Assembly: GCA_945903465.1 (NCBI GenBank)
Contig: CAMDOF010000007.1
Location: forward strand, 35,677 to 99,676
DNA from: Opitutus sp. GAS368
GTDB taxonomy: Bacteria; Verrucomicrobiota; Verrucomicrobiia; Opitutales; Opitutaceae
Direction of reading: 5' to 3'
Length of the DNA: 64,000 nt
Positions 7,391-16,838 of the stretch are shown piece by piece; within the stretch, counting starts at the first letter, position 1; each line of letters opens with the position of its first letter. The position numbers and the translations under genes were made by a program. Below the pieces are notes generated by a model, which did not search any database, was not told the DNA's origin, and worked only from the letters and a program-made list of their open reading frames with translations.

Positions 7391-9886
7391 ATGAACCATC
7401 GGCTCTTCCCCATACTGGCATTGACCCTCTTAGCGATGCACTCGCCCGCGCGGGCCAAACTGACGCCGACGCTCACTGCGCAACTCCCTGCCCCCGCCGG
7501 TCGGACCATTGATTTCGCGGCTGACATCCAGCCGATTTTCGAGGCGAGCTGTGTGCAGTGCCACGGGCGCGGTAAAAGCAAAGGGGGATTTAGCTTGGAG
7601 ACGCGGGCGGATTTCCTCCAGGGCGGCGATAACGGCGTCCCCGCGAGCGCTGGAAAGAGTGCAGAGAGCGCGATCGTCGAGATGATTTCCGGCCTTGAAC
7701 CCGAAAATGTGATGCCGAAAAAAGGCAAGAAGCTCACGCGTGAGCAAGTCGCCGTGGTGCGCGCTTGGATCGACCAAGGCCTGCGCTGGCCGGAGAGCAT
7801 CACGTTCTTTAAGCATGAGCCCGCCAACCTGCGGCCCAGCACCCTCGCGATGACCGCGCCGGCGGCCGGAGCCACCGCGGAGAACCAGGCCGCCGGCGCG
7901 GCGCCGCTGGACCGGTTGATCGGCGATTACTTCGCGCAAAAAAATATCGCCTGGGGGGTAACCGTGGATGACCGCACCTACGCACGGCGCGTCTGGCTCG
8001 ACACGATTGGCCTCCTCCCCTCGCCCGCCGAAATGGCCGTGTTTGTGGAAGATTCTGCGCCGAATAAGCGAGCGCGCCTCGTGGAGCGCCTGCTCGCTGA
8101 TAACCAGCGTTACGCTGAACATTGGCTCACTTTCTGGAACGACCTTTTACGCAATGACTACAAGGGTACCGGCTATACCGACGGTGGTCGGCGACAAATC
8201 AGCAGTTGGCTTTACACCGCCCTGGCACGCAACCAGCCCTACGATCAATTTGTCGCCGAACTGATCAATCCCGGGGTTGAAGCTGAAGGCTTCATTAACG
8301 GCATCATCTGGCGCGGTGCCGTCAACGCCAGTATGGTCCCGCCGATGCAGGCCGCGCAGAGTATCGCGCAGGTTTTCCTTGGCGTAAATCTCAAGTGTGC
8401 CTCGTGCCACGACAGCTTCATCAACGAGTACACCCTGACCGATGCTTACGGGCTCGCGAGCGTCTACGCCAACGGGCCGCTCGAGATTGCGGAATGCGAC
8501 AAACCGACCGGGCATATCGCCAAGATAAAATTTCTCTACAACGACCTCGGTGTCATCGACGCGCGAGCCGCCCCCGAAGCGCGCCGCCAACAACTGGCCG
8601 AAATCATTACCGGACGTAAAAATGGCCGCTTGCCCCGCACCATCGTCAACCGGCTATGGCAGCGTTTCCTCGGTTTTGGGCTCGTCGAACCCGTCGACGA
8701 GATGGACAAAAACGCGTGGGCCCCCGCCGTGCTCGACTGGCTCGCCGAAGACCTCGTCGCCCACGGGCACGACCTCAAACACACGATGACGCGGATTCTC
8801 ACGTCGCGCGCTTATCAGCTGCCCGCGGTCAATTATGGCGATGTGGCAGAACCTGCCACCTTTCGCGGTCCGGCCAACCGCCGGATGAGCGCCGAGCAAT
8901 TTTCCGACGCGATTCGCAGTGTCGGCGGCCTCCGCCACGCGAAACTGGATGCACGCTTGAACCGCCCGGTCGCGCTGAATTCGACGCCGCCCAACCTGCC
9001 CCTCGAGCCCCGCTGGATTTGGGCGACCGCGGACGCCCACCTGCAAGCGGACCCGGGGAGCTTTGTTTTCACCCGCCAAATCACTCTCGCGGCCGCGCCA
9101 ACCGTCGCCCATTTCGCGATTTGTGCGGATGACAATTATACGGTTAAGATCAACGGGCAAGCGGCGGGGGCCTCCGGCAAACGCAACGCCATCAGCGCCG
9201 ACTGGCTCGACGTCCGTGCGCTTCTAAAAGCCGGTGCCAACACGATTGAAATCACCGCCGCCAATATCGGACCCGATGAAGGTCGCCTCGTGTCGGTGAA
9301 GTCGGATGCGTTACCCGATGCCCGCTCACCCGCTGGGCTGATTGTGTACGCGTGGGTGCGGGCGGCCGACACGGTGATGGACTTCGTCACAGATCGGACT
9401 TGGGAGGTAAAGGTAACCAAAGGGGCGACCGCGCCCGCGCACGAATTAGGCGGACTGGAGCTCGCGCCGTGGAAACTCGGCCGCCACTTCTTAGAAGTGG
9501 CCGTCGCAAAAAAAGATTCGCTCCCGGTGCACCGCGCCTCGCTGGTCTTCGCCGACCCGCTCATGCTCGCGCTCGGCCGGCCCAACCGAGAGCAGGTGAT
9601 GACGGTGCGGCCAACCACACCCACAACCTTGCAGGCCTTGGAATTAACCAATGGCGCGACTCTCGCGAAATTACTGCAAGAGGCGGGCGCGAGTATCGTC
9701 GCCGCCCACCCGGCTGGTGGTCGCTCCCTCGTCGAACTCCTTTATCGCCAGACGCTGGGGCGCGCGCCCAACGCCACCGAGACCGCCCTCGCCGAACCTC
9801 TCGCCGGCGCGCCTGCCCAGATCGACGGCGTCGCCGACCTGCTTTGGGCTCTGGTGATGCTTCCAGAATTTCAACTGATCCAATAA
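7391..9886 (+). CDS. PSCyt1-DUF1549-DUF1553 cytochrome-like exported protein
   Basis: 831 residues with a signal peptide (LFPILALTLLAMHSPARA). It has two c-type haem motifs: CVQCH at 54-58, inside the PSCyt1 region (DIQPIFEASCVQCHG), and CASCH at 336-340, at the end of the DUF1549 region. A DUF1553-type block follows (RTIVNRLWQRFLGFGLVEPVDEMDKN). Between about 540 and 650 lies a beta-rich insertion (ICADDNYTVKINGQ, WLDVRALLKAGANTIEI) resembling the carbohydrate-binding jelly-roll segments found in exported sugar enzymes; that is a structural guess. The C-terminus has the RQTLGRAPN motif usual in this family. Such proteins are paired with DUF1501 proteins in Verrucomicrobia and Planctomycetes; their biochemical role is unsettled. 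The downstream DUF1501 gene starts 214 bp later. Confidence 0.85.
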   Translation: MNHRLFPILALTLLAMHSPARAKLTPTLTAQLPAPAGRTIDFAADIQPIFEASCVQCHGRGKSKGGFSLETRADFLQGGDNGVPASAGKSAESAIVEMISGLEPENVMPKKGKKLTREQVAVVRAWIDQGLRWPESITFFKHEPANLRPSTLAMTAPAAGATAENQAAGAAPLDRLIGDYFAQKNIAWGVTVDDRTYARRVWLDTIGLLPSPAEMAVFVEDSAPNKRARLVERLLADNQRYAEHWLTFWNDLLRNDYKGTGYTDGGRRQISSWLYTALARNQPYDQFVAELINPGVEAEGFINGIIWRGAVNASMVPPMQAAQSIAQVFLGVNLKCASCHDSFINEYTLTDAYGLASVYANGPLEIAECDKPTGHIAKIKFLYNDLGVIDARAAPEARRQQLAEIITGRKNGRLPRTIVNRLWQRFLGFGLVEPVDEMDKNAWAPAVLDWLAEDLVAHGHDLKHTMTRILTSRAYQLPAVNYGDVAEPATFRGPANRRMSAEQFSDAIRSVGGLRHAKLDARLNRPVALNSTPPNLPLEPRWIWATADAHLQADPGSFVFTRQITLAAAPTVAHFAICADDNYTVKINGQAAGASGKRNAISADWLDVRALLKAGANTIEITAANIGPDEGRLVSVKSDALPDARSPAGLIVYAWVRAADTVMDFVTDRTWEVKVTKGATAPAHELGGLELAPWKLGRHFLEVAVAKKDSLPVHRASLVFADPLMLALGRPNREQVMTVRPTTPTTLQALELTNGATLAKLLQEAGASIVAAHPAGGRSLVELLYRQTLGRAPNATETALAEPLAGAPAQIDGVADLLWALVMLPEFQLIQ

Positions 9887-10100
9887 TGCACCGCTGCCCA
9901 GTTGCCCGGCCCCCTCAAGCCGTCCCGCCGGCATCCGGTGGACCGCCCGCTCCGTCCAAAAATCACGCGATGAGGGCGGCCGGCTCGCCTCGGAAAACGG
10001 GGGCCGAAAACTCCGCGGACCCTCGGGCGGAGCGCGGTCCTGATCATCTCACATCGTCGTCGCGTTAACCCCTGCGTCCTCTTCTCCTCTTCGCCTCGCT

Positions 10101-11639
10101 ATGAACCTTGCCCGCCTGCTTGCCCAAGATGCCTTTCGCCGGAGCCAACCTCTGGGCTACTCCCGCCGTGATTTTCTAAAAACGGCCTCCGCCGCCACGT
10201 TATCCGCGCTCGCCGCGGGAGCCCCGCAGTCTCTCCTCGCCGCCGGCTCACCTGAGAAAATCAAGGCGACGGCCGACCGTGTCATCGTGCTTTGGATGGG
10301 GGGTGGCATGGCCCACACAGAGACGTTCGATCCCAAACGCTACACGCCCTTTACAGCGGGCATGGATCCCAACGAAGTCCTCAGCACCTTTCCATCCATT
10401 CCGACCCGGCTCGATGGCGTGAGACTTTCCGCCGGCCTGGAAAACATCGCTGGCGTGATGGATCGCGCGACGCTCATTCGCACCATGCAGGCGGCTGACC
10501 TCGGATTCATTCTGCATTCACGCCATCAATTTAATTGGCACACCGGCTACGTCCCGCCCCAGACAGTCGCCGCGCCCCACCTGGGGGCATGGATCGCGCG
10601 AACCCTCGGACCGCTCGACCCTGCTGTGCCCGCCTTCATCAACATTGGTCAACGCTTTGATCTTGGCGAAGGTGAAGAGCTGAAAGCTTTCACGAGTGCG
10701 GGATTCCTCGGCGCCGAGTGCGGGCCCTTTAATGTCGCCTTCCCCGAGCAAGCCGCCGACGCCGTGCGCCCACCTGCCGGCATGAGCCCCGGCCGCTTCG
10801 AAAGTCGCGATCAACTCTATCGCCGGCTCCTTGCCGCCAGCCCGATTGGTCAAGCCGGCAGCAGCTATCAACAGGAGTCCCTCCTCCGCGCGATGGATAA
10901 TGCCCACCGCTTGCTCAGCTCTCCCGCCGCCAAAGCATTCGACCTCGCACTCGAGCCCCTCGAACAGGTTAAAAAATATTTTCCCGGCTACGAGCGGGGT
11001 ATGCGTTTCGACACTCCGCGCGACCGCTTCGGCGCCAAATACGAAGAGGGCATGGTCGGTCGCTTCGGCCTTGGCTGCCTGCTGGCGCGCCGCCTCTGCG
11101 AGGTCGGCGCGCGCTTCATCGAAGTCACGACCGAATATATTCCGTTTCTTAATTGGGATACCCACGAGAACGGTCACGCTCGGCTCGTTGGCATGAAGCA
11201 GGCGATCGACGCACCCATCGCCCAACTCGTCCGCGATCTCGAGGAGCGCGGCCTGCTCGACCGAACGCTGATCGTGTTGGCCAGCGAATTTAGCCGGGAT
11301 ATGATGGTCGAGGGGAAACCCGACAAAGGCGTTAAAAACCAGGTCGAGGTTCCCGACGTGATTAATGACGCCAAGCACTACGGCATGCACCGGCATTTTA
11401 CGGCGGCCGGGAGCGCCCTGCTCTTTGGCGGCGGGATGAAACGCGGCTATGTCCACGGCATCACTGCGGATGAACGCCCCTGCCGCACCCTCAAGGACCC
11501 GGTCACCATCACGGATCTCCATGCGACGATCTATCGAGCGCTCGGGATCCCGGCCGACCATCATTATGACATTGAGAAACGGCCTTTTTATGTGACGAAC
11601 GACGGCAAGGGTAAAGCCGTGCGCGAGGTTTTCGCTTAA
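10101..11639 (+). CDS. DUF1501 (sulfatase-like fold) Tat-exported protein
   Basis: 512 residues. A twin-arginine signal (YSRRDFLKTASAATLSALAAG) lies at residues 15-35. The core begins VIVLWMGGGMAHTETFDPK, the DUF1501 opening equivalent to the alkaline-phosphatase-fold metal site, and later contains DLEERGLLDRTLIVLASEFSR and ITDLHATIYRALGI near the end. DUF1501 belongs to the alkaline phosphatase/sulfatase superfamily, but activity has not been generally established. It pairs with the upstream haem protein and is presumably its periplasmic partner. The canonical GGPS/GEFGR motifs are altered here to GGGM and SEFSR, marking it as a divergent subtype compared with the second copy at 52093. Confidence 0.85.
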   Translation: MNLARLLAQDAFRRSQPLGYSRRDFLKTASAATLSALAAGAPQSLLAAGSPEKIKATADRVIVLWMGGGMAHTETFDPKRYTPFTAGMDPNEVLSTFPSIPTRLDGVRLSAGLENIAGVMDRATLIRTMQAADLGFILHSRHQFNWHTGYVPPQTVAAPHLGAWIARTLGPLDPAVPAFINIGQRFDLGEGEELKAFTSAGFLGAECGPFNVAFPEQAADAVRPPAGMSPGRFESRDQLYRRLLAASPIGQAGSSYQQESLLRAMDNAHRLLSSPAAKAFDLALEPLEQVKKYFPGYERGMRFDTPRDRFGAKYEEGMVGRFGLGCLLARRLCEVGARFIEVTTEYIPFLNWDTHENGHARLVGMKQAIDAPIAQLVRDLEERGLLDRTLIVLASEFSRDMMVEGKPDKGVKNQVEVPDVINDAKHYGMHRHFTAAGSALLFGGGMKRGYVHGITADERPCRTLKDPVTITDLHATIYRALGIPADHHYDIEKRPFYVTNDGKGKAVREVFA

Positions 11640-12228
11640 GGCTGCTGCGACCGAGCGCGACGGCTCAGCCCGGCCGAGGTCTCCGCCGCAAGCGACCTGG
11701 AGGTGCGTGCCCGTGCCCAAGGGCCCGCGCCCCTGCCCCAGGGCCCGCCCCGCGCCCGCGCCCGAGTGCCCGCCCCTGCCCCAGGGCCCGCGCCCGCACC
11801 CAAGTGCCCCGCGCCCGCGCCCAAGGGCCCGAGCGCCCGCGCCCACGGGCCCGTTGATCGCCCCGCGGGCTCCACGCAATCCGGTCGCGCCCATCGCTGG
11901 AAATAGAGGAAGTTTGGAACGTCCGCCCACCGGCGTCCCAGGGCGTCTGGACTTTTGCGCAGCCGCGATGCCCCCCGCGTGGCACTCCCGCCACGCGCCG
12001 ATGCTGGCGGTTGCCCGGCCAATCAAAGTCGGCATCTTGGGGGCGACGAGGATGACGCGCACTCGGACGCCGGCAGAGCCCGGCAACACGCCCGCGCGAT
12101 TTAATCTTGAGAGGCCACGCACCCCCGGCCGGCCGCGGCCTTCCCCCAATCAGCCAAGACAATCTCGACCGCAGCAATCTCTCGCTTGCCCGCGCCGCCC
12201 GCGAGCCTCACCGTCGGGCTCAAAGTTC
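11640..12228. other. Intergenic with GC-only low-complexity repeat
   Basis: A 590-bp gap. From about 11705 to 11870 it consists of imperfect short repeats built from GCCCGCGCCC and AAGGGCCC blocks with almost no A or T. The frame of the downstream E1 gene stays open through it, but the translation is Pro/Arg-only and is not taken as protein. The remainder (11870-12228) holds no recognised signal. Confidence 0.6.
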
Positions 12229-14265
12229 ATGGCCTTTCCCATTCCTCCCGCGATTCTCACCGCCCGCGACCTCCGCGCCGCGGATCTCGAAACTCCATCC
12301 TCCGACGCGCTTTTACGCATCTACGCCTGGATGCAGCTCGCCCGCTACGCGGATAACCGGATTCTTGAGCTCTTTCGCCAAGGATTGATTCGAGGTACCG
12401 TCACCGGCGGTCAGGGCAACGAAGGCCTGATCGTCCCGTTGGCATTGCTGGCCGACAAGGCGATCGACGTCGTCTCGTTTACGCACCGCGGTTTTGGTGG
12501 TCACCTCATTTGGAGCGGGCACCTGTGCGATCACCTCAACCAATACTTTGCCAACGCCGGCAGCCCGACACACGCCCGCGAGGGGAACATCCATCACGGC
12601 GACCCCGCCAATCGCTCGCTTCCCATGATTAGCCACTTGGGGGCGATGCTCTCGACGGTGGCGGGCGGCGCGGATTCGCAGCGGCGACAGGGCCGGCCAG
12701 CGGTCGGCTTCGCTTTTTTTGGCGACGGCGCCTCCAGTACGGGCGACGTCCACGAGACCCTCAATCTCGCCGCGCTCCTCGCGTTGCCCATGGTTTTCGT
12801 GATTGAGAACAACGGCTACGCATACTCGACCCCCACCTGCGAGCAGCACGCCGCGGGCACGGAGCTCTGGCAACGGGCCGCCGGCTATGGCATCGAAAGT
12901 TTCGTGCTCGACTGCACCACCGAGATTCCGCTCGCCGCTCGTCGGCTCGCCGCCGCGATCGAGAAAGTCCGCGCCACTTCGCGGCCCATTCTCATCGAGG
13001 CCCGCGTCCTCCGCCTCCGCGGGCACGCCGCTTACGATACGTGCGACTATCTGCGACCGGGCGAGCAGGATGCTTTGCTCGCGCAGGATCCTTTGCCGCG
13101 GGTCCGCGCCCAGGCCGTGGCCGCCACTGGCCCAGCCCAGCTCGACGCCCTCGACGCGGAGCTCGGCGCCTTTGTCGAAGCGTGCGTCAAGACGGCCATG
13201 GCCACCGCCCGGCCGTCCCCTGCCGGTATGGAGGCCGCGGTCTACGCACCCGCCCCAGCCCCGTTCTCTTGGCAACCGGAGCCCGCAGTTCCGTTGCAGT
13301 TAAACGCCGCCCAAGCCATCAATCTCGGCCTCCGCAAAATCCTGACCGAACGGCCCGAGTCAATTCTCCTTGGCCAAGACATCGGCACCTACGGCGGCGC
13401 CTTCAAGGTCACCGAAAATCTTCTTAAGGAATTTGGCCGTAACCGAGTTTTCAATACACCGCTCGCCGAGAGCGCGTGCACCGGTTACGCCATCGGGCTC
13501 GCCCTGAACGGGCATCGCCCGATCGAGGAATTTCAATTCGCCGATTTCGCCACCGAGGCGACCACGCAAATCACGCTCAACGCGGCGACCATGCACTTCC
13601 GCTCCGGCGCCGCGTGCCCGCTCGTGCTGCGTTTCCCCTGCGGCGGCGGCCTCACCTTCGGCTCTTTTCACTCCCAAGAGCTGGAGTCGTTCTTCCTCTC
13701 GATGCCCGGGCTCAAGGGTCTCTACCCCAGCACACCGCAAGACGCTTTCAACGCCCTCCTCGCGGCTTACGAGGACCCGAACCCCGTCATCCTCTTCGAG
13801 CACAAAGCGCTCTACCGCCGGCAACGCGGACCCGTCGTTTGGGATCCTCATTTTCGCAATGTCTGGCAACCGCGCCATCTGCGCCGCGGCGATTTCGCCA
13901 CATGGGTGACTTACGGGGAGATGGTGCCCCTCGCCGAAGCCGCGAGCGATTATTTCGCCGCCGAATACGCGCACACGTTCGACCTCTTCGACCTGCGCGC
14001 CTTGGCCCCGCTCCAGCTCGAGGCTCTGCACGCCTCGCTGGCGCGCACCGGCCGCCTCATCGTCTTGCACGAGGGTCGCCGCACCCATGGCTTTGGCGCG
14101 GAACTCGTCGCCCGCCTCGTCGAGGAAAATTTCTCCACGCTGAAGGCCGCCCCGCTCCGCCTCGCCGCCCTCGATCTCCCCGTCCCGTTCGCTCCAGAGC
14201 TCGAACAGGTATTCCGGCCATCGACCGAGTCCATCATTGATCGGATCACCGCTTGGCTGGGCTAA
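12229..14265 (+). CDS. Fused E1 alpha-beta subunit of a 2-oxoacid dehydrogenase
   Basis: 678 residues. The first half is an E1 alpha subunit: thiamine diphosphate site GDGASSTGDVHETLNLAAL followed by FVIENNGYAYST, plus the AREGNIHHGD and HLGAMLS segments. The second half is E1 beta (ILLGQDIGTYGGAFKVTENL, ESACTGYAIGLALNG, FPCGGGLTFGSFHSQ). Such fusions decarboxylate pyruvate or branched-chain 2-oxoacids and pass the acyl group to lipoylated E2; no E2 or E3 is visible here. The start ATG at 12229 is chosen because the frame upstream is repeat-derived. The substrate (branched-chain versus pyruvate) is uncertain; the GGxxHSQ pattern is shared by both. Confidence 0.88.
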   Translation: MAFPIPPAILTARDLRAADLETPSSDALLRIYAWMQLARYADNRILELFRQGLIRGTVTGGQGNEGLIVPLALLADKAIDVVSFTHRGFGGHLIWSGHLCDHLNQYFANAGSPTHAREGNIHHGDPANRSLPMISHLGAMLSTVAGGADSQRRQGRPAVGFAFFGDGASSTGDVHETLNLAALLALPMVFVIENNGYAYSTPTCEQHAAGTELWQRAAGYGIESFVLDCTTEIPLAARRLAAAIEKVRATSRPILIEARVLRLRGHAAYDTCDYLRPGEQDALLAQDPLPRVRAQAVAATGPAQLDALDAELGAFVEACVKTAMATARPSPAGMEAAVYAPAPAPFSWQPEPAVPLQLNAAQAINLGLRKILTERPESILLGQDIGTYGGAFKVTENLLKEFGRNRVFNTPLAESACTGYAIGLALNGHRPIEEFQFADFATEATTQITLNAATMHFRSGAACPLVLRFPCGGGLTFGSFHSQELESFFLSMPGLKGLYPSTPQDAFNALLAAYEDPNPVILFEHKALYRRQRGPVVWDPHFRNVWQPRHLRRGDFATWVTYGEMVPLAEAASDYFAAEYAHTFDLFDLRALAPLQLEALHASLARTGRLIVLHEGRRTHGFGAELVARLVEENFSTLKAAPLRLAALDLPVPFAPELEQVFRPSTESIIDRITAWLG

Positions 14266-14333
14266 CCCGTTGCGCTGTTTTTCCCAAAGCCATCGCGTCT
14301 CCACCCACCCGCTACCGCCGGCGCTCTCCTGCC

Positions 14334-14876
14334 ATGCCTCGCTCTAAAAAACGCTCCTCGGCGCCGTCGATCGCCGCAGCCCAATGGGCCCAGCTCCGAC
14401 TTTTTGCGATGGATGTCGACGGGGTCCTGACTGACGGCACGGTCCACATCTCCTCCAATGGTTCCGAGGCCAAGGCGTTCTCCATCCTCGATGGCCATGG
14501 TCTCCGCCAACTCGCGCGCGACGGCGTCATCACCGCGTGGATCAGCGGTCGCGCTTCCGGGGCCACCACGGCTCGCGCCACCGAACTCGCCATCCCCCAC
14601 GTCATTCAAGGCCGCAACGACAAACTCGCCGCCCTGCGAGAGTTGGCCACTCAACTCGGCCTCTCCGCCCGGCACTGCGCCTACATGGGCGACGACGACA
14701 TCGACGCCCCTGCCCTCGCTTGGGCCGCCATCGGTATCGCTCCGCCCGACGCGATGCGGTCCGCTCTCGCCGCCGCCGATTACGTCACCCAGCGGGCGGC
14801 CGGTCGCGGCGCCGTTCGCGAGATTTGCGAACTAATCTTGCGGGCGAGAGTCACCACGACCCGCTCCTCCCCTTGA
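14334..14876 (+). CDS. kdsC: KdsC-type HAD phosphatase (Kdo 8-phosphate phosphatase)
   Basis: 180 residues, the usual KdsC size. The HAD nucleophile motif is LFAMDVDGVLTDG at about residues 22-34, followed by ILDGHGLRQLARDGV, the threonine/serine motif WISGR, and the final acid motif YMGDDDIDAPAL. It removes phosphate from Kdo-8-P in lipopolysaccharide core synthesis. Placement directly before lptC with a TGATG overlap supports this over other small HAD phosphatases. The ATG at 14334 is chosen; an upstream in-frame start would overlap the E1 gene and adds a basic, unlike-family extension. Confidence 0.88.
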   Translation: MPRSKKRSSAPSIAAAQWAQLRLFAMDVDGVLTDGTVHISSNGSEAKAFSILDGHGLRQLARDGVITAWISGRASGATTARATELAIPHVIQGRNDKLAALRELATQLGLSARHCAYMGDDDIDAPALAWAAIGIAPPDAMRSALAAADYVTQRAAGRGAVREICELILRARVTTTRSSP

Positions 14877-15304
14877 TGCGCCTGCTCCCTTTCTTCACGC
14901 TCCTCTCCGCCGCCCTGGTCCTAGCCGGGAATCCGCCCCCTCTCCCCGCTCCCGCCACCAATTGGGTCTTGCCACTTTTCACCGACAAGGAGGGCTTTCG
15001 ATCCATGACCCTACGGGGCTCGGAGGTGCGCCCGGGCACCAAAACCATCGCCGTCACGGATCTTAGTATCACCATTTTTTCCGGAGATGCCTTGGCTCAT
15101 GTTGACACGATGTTGCTCAGCCCCGCCGCGATCTATTCGCCAAAGGAAAACCGCGCGAGCGGCGAGCAGTCCGTGCGACTCATCCGCGACGATATTGAAG
15201 TCACTGGCTTCGGCTGGACCTACGACCATATCGGCAAAAAGATTTCGCTCCAACAAAAAGTCCGCGTGACGTTTCGCGCCCAGCTCAATGATATTCTAAA
15301 ATGA
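14876..15304 (+). CDS. lptC: LptC-like LPS export periplasmic protein
   Basis: 142 residues with an N-terminal hydrophobic segment (MRLLPFFTLLSAALVLAG). The body shows the LptC/OstA beta-jellyroll pattern: YSPKENRASGEQSVRLIRDDIEVTG then GWTYDHIGKKISLQQKVRVTF, where GxGxxYd-xxk-l-l-xxV is the LptC hallmark. LptC is anchored in the inner membrane and passes LPS to LptA. The start ATG overlaps the kdsC stop (TGATG), indicating translational coupling. It ends overlapping the next ATG. Confidence 0.75.
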   Translation: MRLLPFFTLLSAALVLAGNPPPLPAPATNWVLPLFTDKEGFRSMTLRGSEVRPGTKTIAVTDLSITIFSGDALAHVDTMLLSPAAIYSPKENRASGEQSVRLIRDDIEVTGFGWTYDHIGKKISLQQKVRVTFRAQLNDILK

Positions 15305-15960
15305 TTTCCTGCCGCGCCCTCCTCGGTCTGGGTATTTTGGTGGGTGGCGCGCGCGCGCCCGCCGCTGAGCCCGCCGCCTTCCCACCAACCAGCGCCCTCC
15401 GCAATTCGGCCACCCCCATGCCACCGCCGATTCCCACGGTGATCGAGAGTGGCTCGGCCGATATGGTCAGCACCGAAAAAGAAACGACCTTCACCTTTCG
15501 CGGGGGCGTCACCGTCACCGCGACAAATATGACGCTTACCTGCGATGAATTAGTCGTCGTCGCTTGGCGCACGGGCGATCCGGCGGCGACACTCGGTAAA
15601 CAGGAAAATTTCAAATCTTTGATCGCCCGCGGTCATGTCCGTATCCTGCAAAATGATCGCGAAGCCACGTGCGGGCACGCCGCGGTCTACCCCGGCGAAG
15701 ACAAGGTCGAGCTCACCGAAAACCCCGTGGTCCGCGGACTCAAAGAAGGCTGGGTGCAAACTGGGCCGAAGATGACGCTATTCCGGGGCGAGCGCCGCGC
15801 CGTCATCGAAGGGAACGCGACCGAACGACCGCGGCTCACCCTTCCCGCCATGAAAGACTTGGGCTACGACAAAGAATTCCCCACGGGCGCTTCGAAACCT
15901 GCCAGCGCGCCCACCCCGGACAGCCCGATCACGTTGCCCATTCCCCCTCCGCCGAAATGA
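15301..15960 (+). CDS. lptA: LptA/OstA-like periplasmic LPS transport protein
   Basis: 219 residues. A short signal-like start (CRALLGLGILVGGARAPAAEP) is followed by OstA-like repeats: STEKETTFTFRGGVTVTATNMTLTCDEL, VRILQNDREATCGHAAVYPGEDKVELTENPVV and GERRAVIEGNA. This is the arrangement of LptA, which forms the periplasmic bridge for LPS. The ATG overlaps the lptC stop by four bases and the stop overlaps the lptB start. The Pro-rich C-terminus (TPDSPITLPIPPPPK) is unusual. Confidence 0.8.
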   Translation: MISCRALLGLGILVGGARAPAAEPAAFPPTSALRNSATPMPPPIPTVIESGSADMVSTEKETTFTFRGGVTVTATNMTLTCDELVVVAWRTGDPAATLGKQENFKSLIARGHVRILQNDREATCGHAAVYPGEDKVELTENPVVRGLKEGWVQTGPKMTLFRGERRAVIEGNATERPRLTLPAMKDLGYDKEFPTGASKPASAPTPDSPITLPIPPPPK

Positions 15961-16697
15961 GTTCTCCGCTACCGGTGTCCGAAATTAAAACCGAGGGCCT
16001 CGCCAAAACCTACGGCGCCCGAGCCGTCGTCGATGGCGTCAACCTCCACTTCCGCGCCGGGGAGATCGTCGGCCTGCTCGGACCCAATGGCGCGGGCAAG
16101 ACCACCACGTTTTACATGGTCGTGGGCCTGATCACGGCCACGCGCGGGCGCGTCCTGCTCGACGGCACCGACATCACCAAGCTGCGCATGCACCAGCGCG
16201 CGCGCCACGGCATCGGCTACCTCCCTCAGGAGGCCTCGGTCTTTCGCAAACTCACCGTGGAGGAAAACATTCTCGCCATCGTCGAAGCCGTCGGCGTACC
16301 CCGCCGCGAACGTCGCGCCCGCGTCGAGGGGCACCTCAACGAACTTAATCTCACCCACGTCGCCCGCCAGAAAGCCTACACCCTTTCAGGCGGGGAACGC
16401 CGGCGCTTGGAAATCGCCCGCGCCTTGGTCAGCCAGCCCAAGTTCCTATTGATGGACGAACCGTTCGCCGCGATCGATCCCATCTCCGTCGCCGAAGTTC
16501 AGAAAATGATCCTGCAACTCAAATCCCGCGGCATCGGCATCGTCGTCAGCGACCACAACGTCCGCGAAACGCTCCGCATCGTCGACCGCGCGTATCTGCT
16601 GCACCAGGGCAAGGTGCTCACCGAGGGCACGGGCGACTTCCTCATCCGCGATGAACAAGCCCGGAAATTTTATCTTGGCGAGGGTTTCAACCTCTAA
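15957..16697 (+). CDS. lptB: LPS export ABC transporter ATP-binding protein LptB
   Basis: 246 residues. Walker A GPNGAGKTTTFYM, Q-loop YLPQEASVFRKLTVEENI, signature LSGGERRRLEIARAL, Walker B KFLLMDEPFAAIDP and switch histidine VVSDHNVRETL are all present. The stretch ASVFRKLTVEENILAI is diagnostic of LptB. It powers LPS extraction from the inner membrane together with LptF/G, which are not in this window. The ATG at 15957 overlaps the lptA stop (ATGA). The last gene of the tightly coupled kdsC-lptCAB string; hprK follows after a 285-bp gap. Confidence 0.95.
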   Translation: MSSPLPVSEIKTEGLAKTYGARAVVDGVNLHFRAGEIVGLLGPNGAGKTTTFYMVVGLITATRGRVLLDGTDITKLRMHQRARHGIGYLPQEASVFRKLTVEENILAIVEAVGVPRRERRARVEGHLNELNLTHVARQKAYTLSGGERRRLEIARALVSQPKFLLMDEPFAAIDPISVAEVQKMILQLKSRGIGIVVSDHNVRETLRIVDRAYLLHQGKVLTEGTGDFLIRDEQARKFYLGEGFNL

Positions 16698-16698
16698 A

Positions 16699-16728
16699 TT
16701 CAAGTCATCCAGTATTTGATATTAAGAT
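16699..16728 (+). promoter_or_regulatory. Possible promoter before hprK
   Basis: TTCAAG (16699-16704) and TAAGAT (16723-16728) are separated by 18 bp in a locally AT-rich patch within otherwise GC-rich DNA. It lies 255 bp before the chosen hprK start. This is a pattern match only. Confidence 0.3.
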
Positions 16729-16790
16729 ACAAGATTCACGGGTACCCGCGCCGCCGACCGCCCACCCGCCGCTCACTCCGCCCCCGCCCA

Positions 16791-16838
16791 CCCGCCAAAC
16801 GCAGTTCACCGCCAACCCGCCAAACGCAGTTCACCGCC
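16791..16838. repeat. 23-bp direct repeat, two copies
   Basis: CCCGCCAAACGCAGTTCACC plus GCC occurs at 16791-16813 and again exactly at 16816-16838, with a 2-bp spacer (period 25). It lies in the leader of hprK. Confidence 0.9.

Noticed and set aside
11707..12228. N-terminal extension of the E1 protein
   Set aside because: The frame is open only because of GC repeats; the protein family starts at about ATG 12229.
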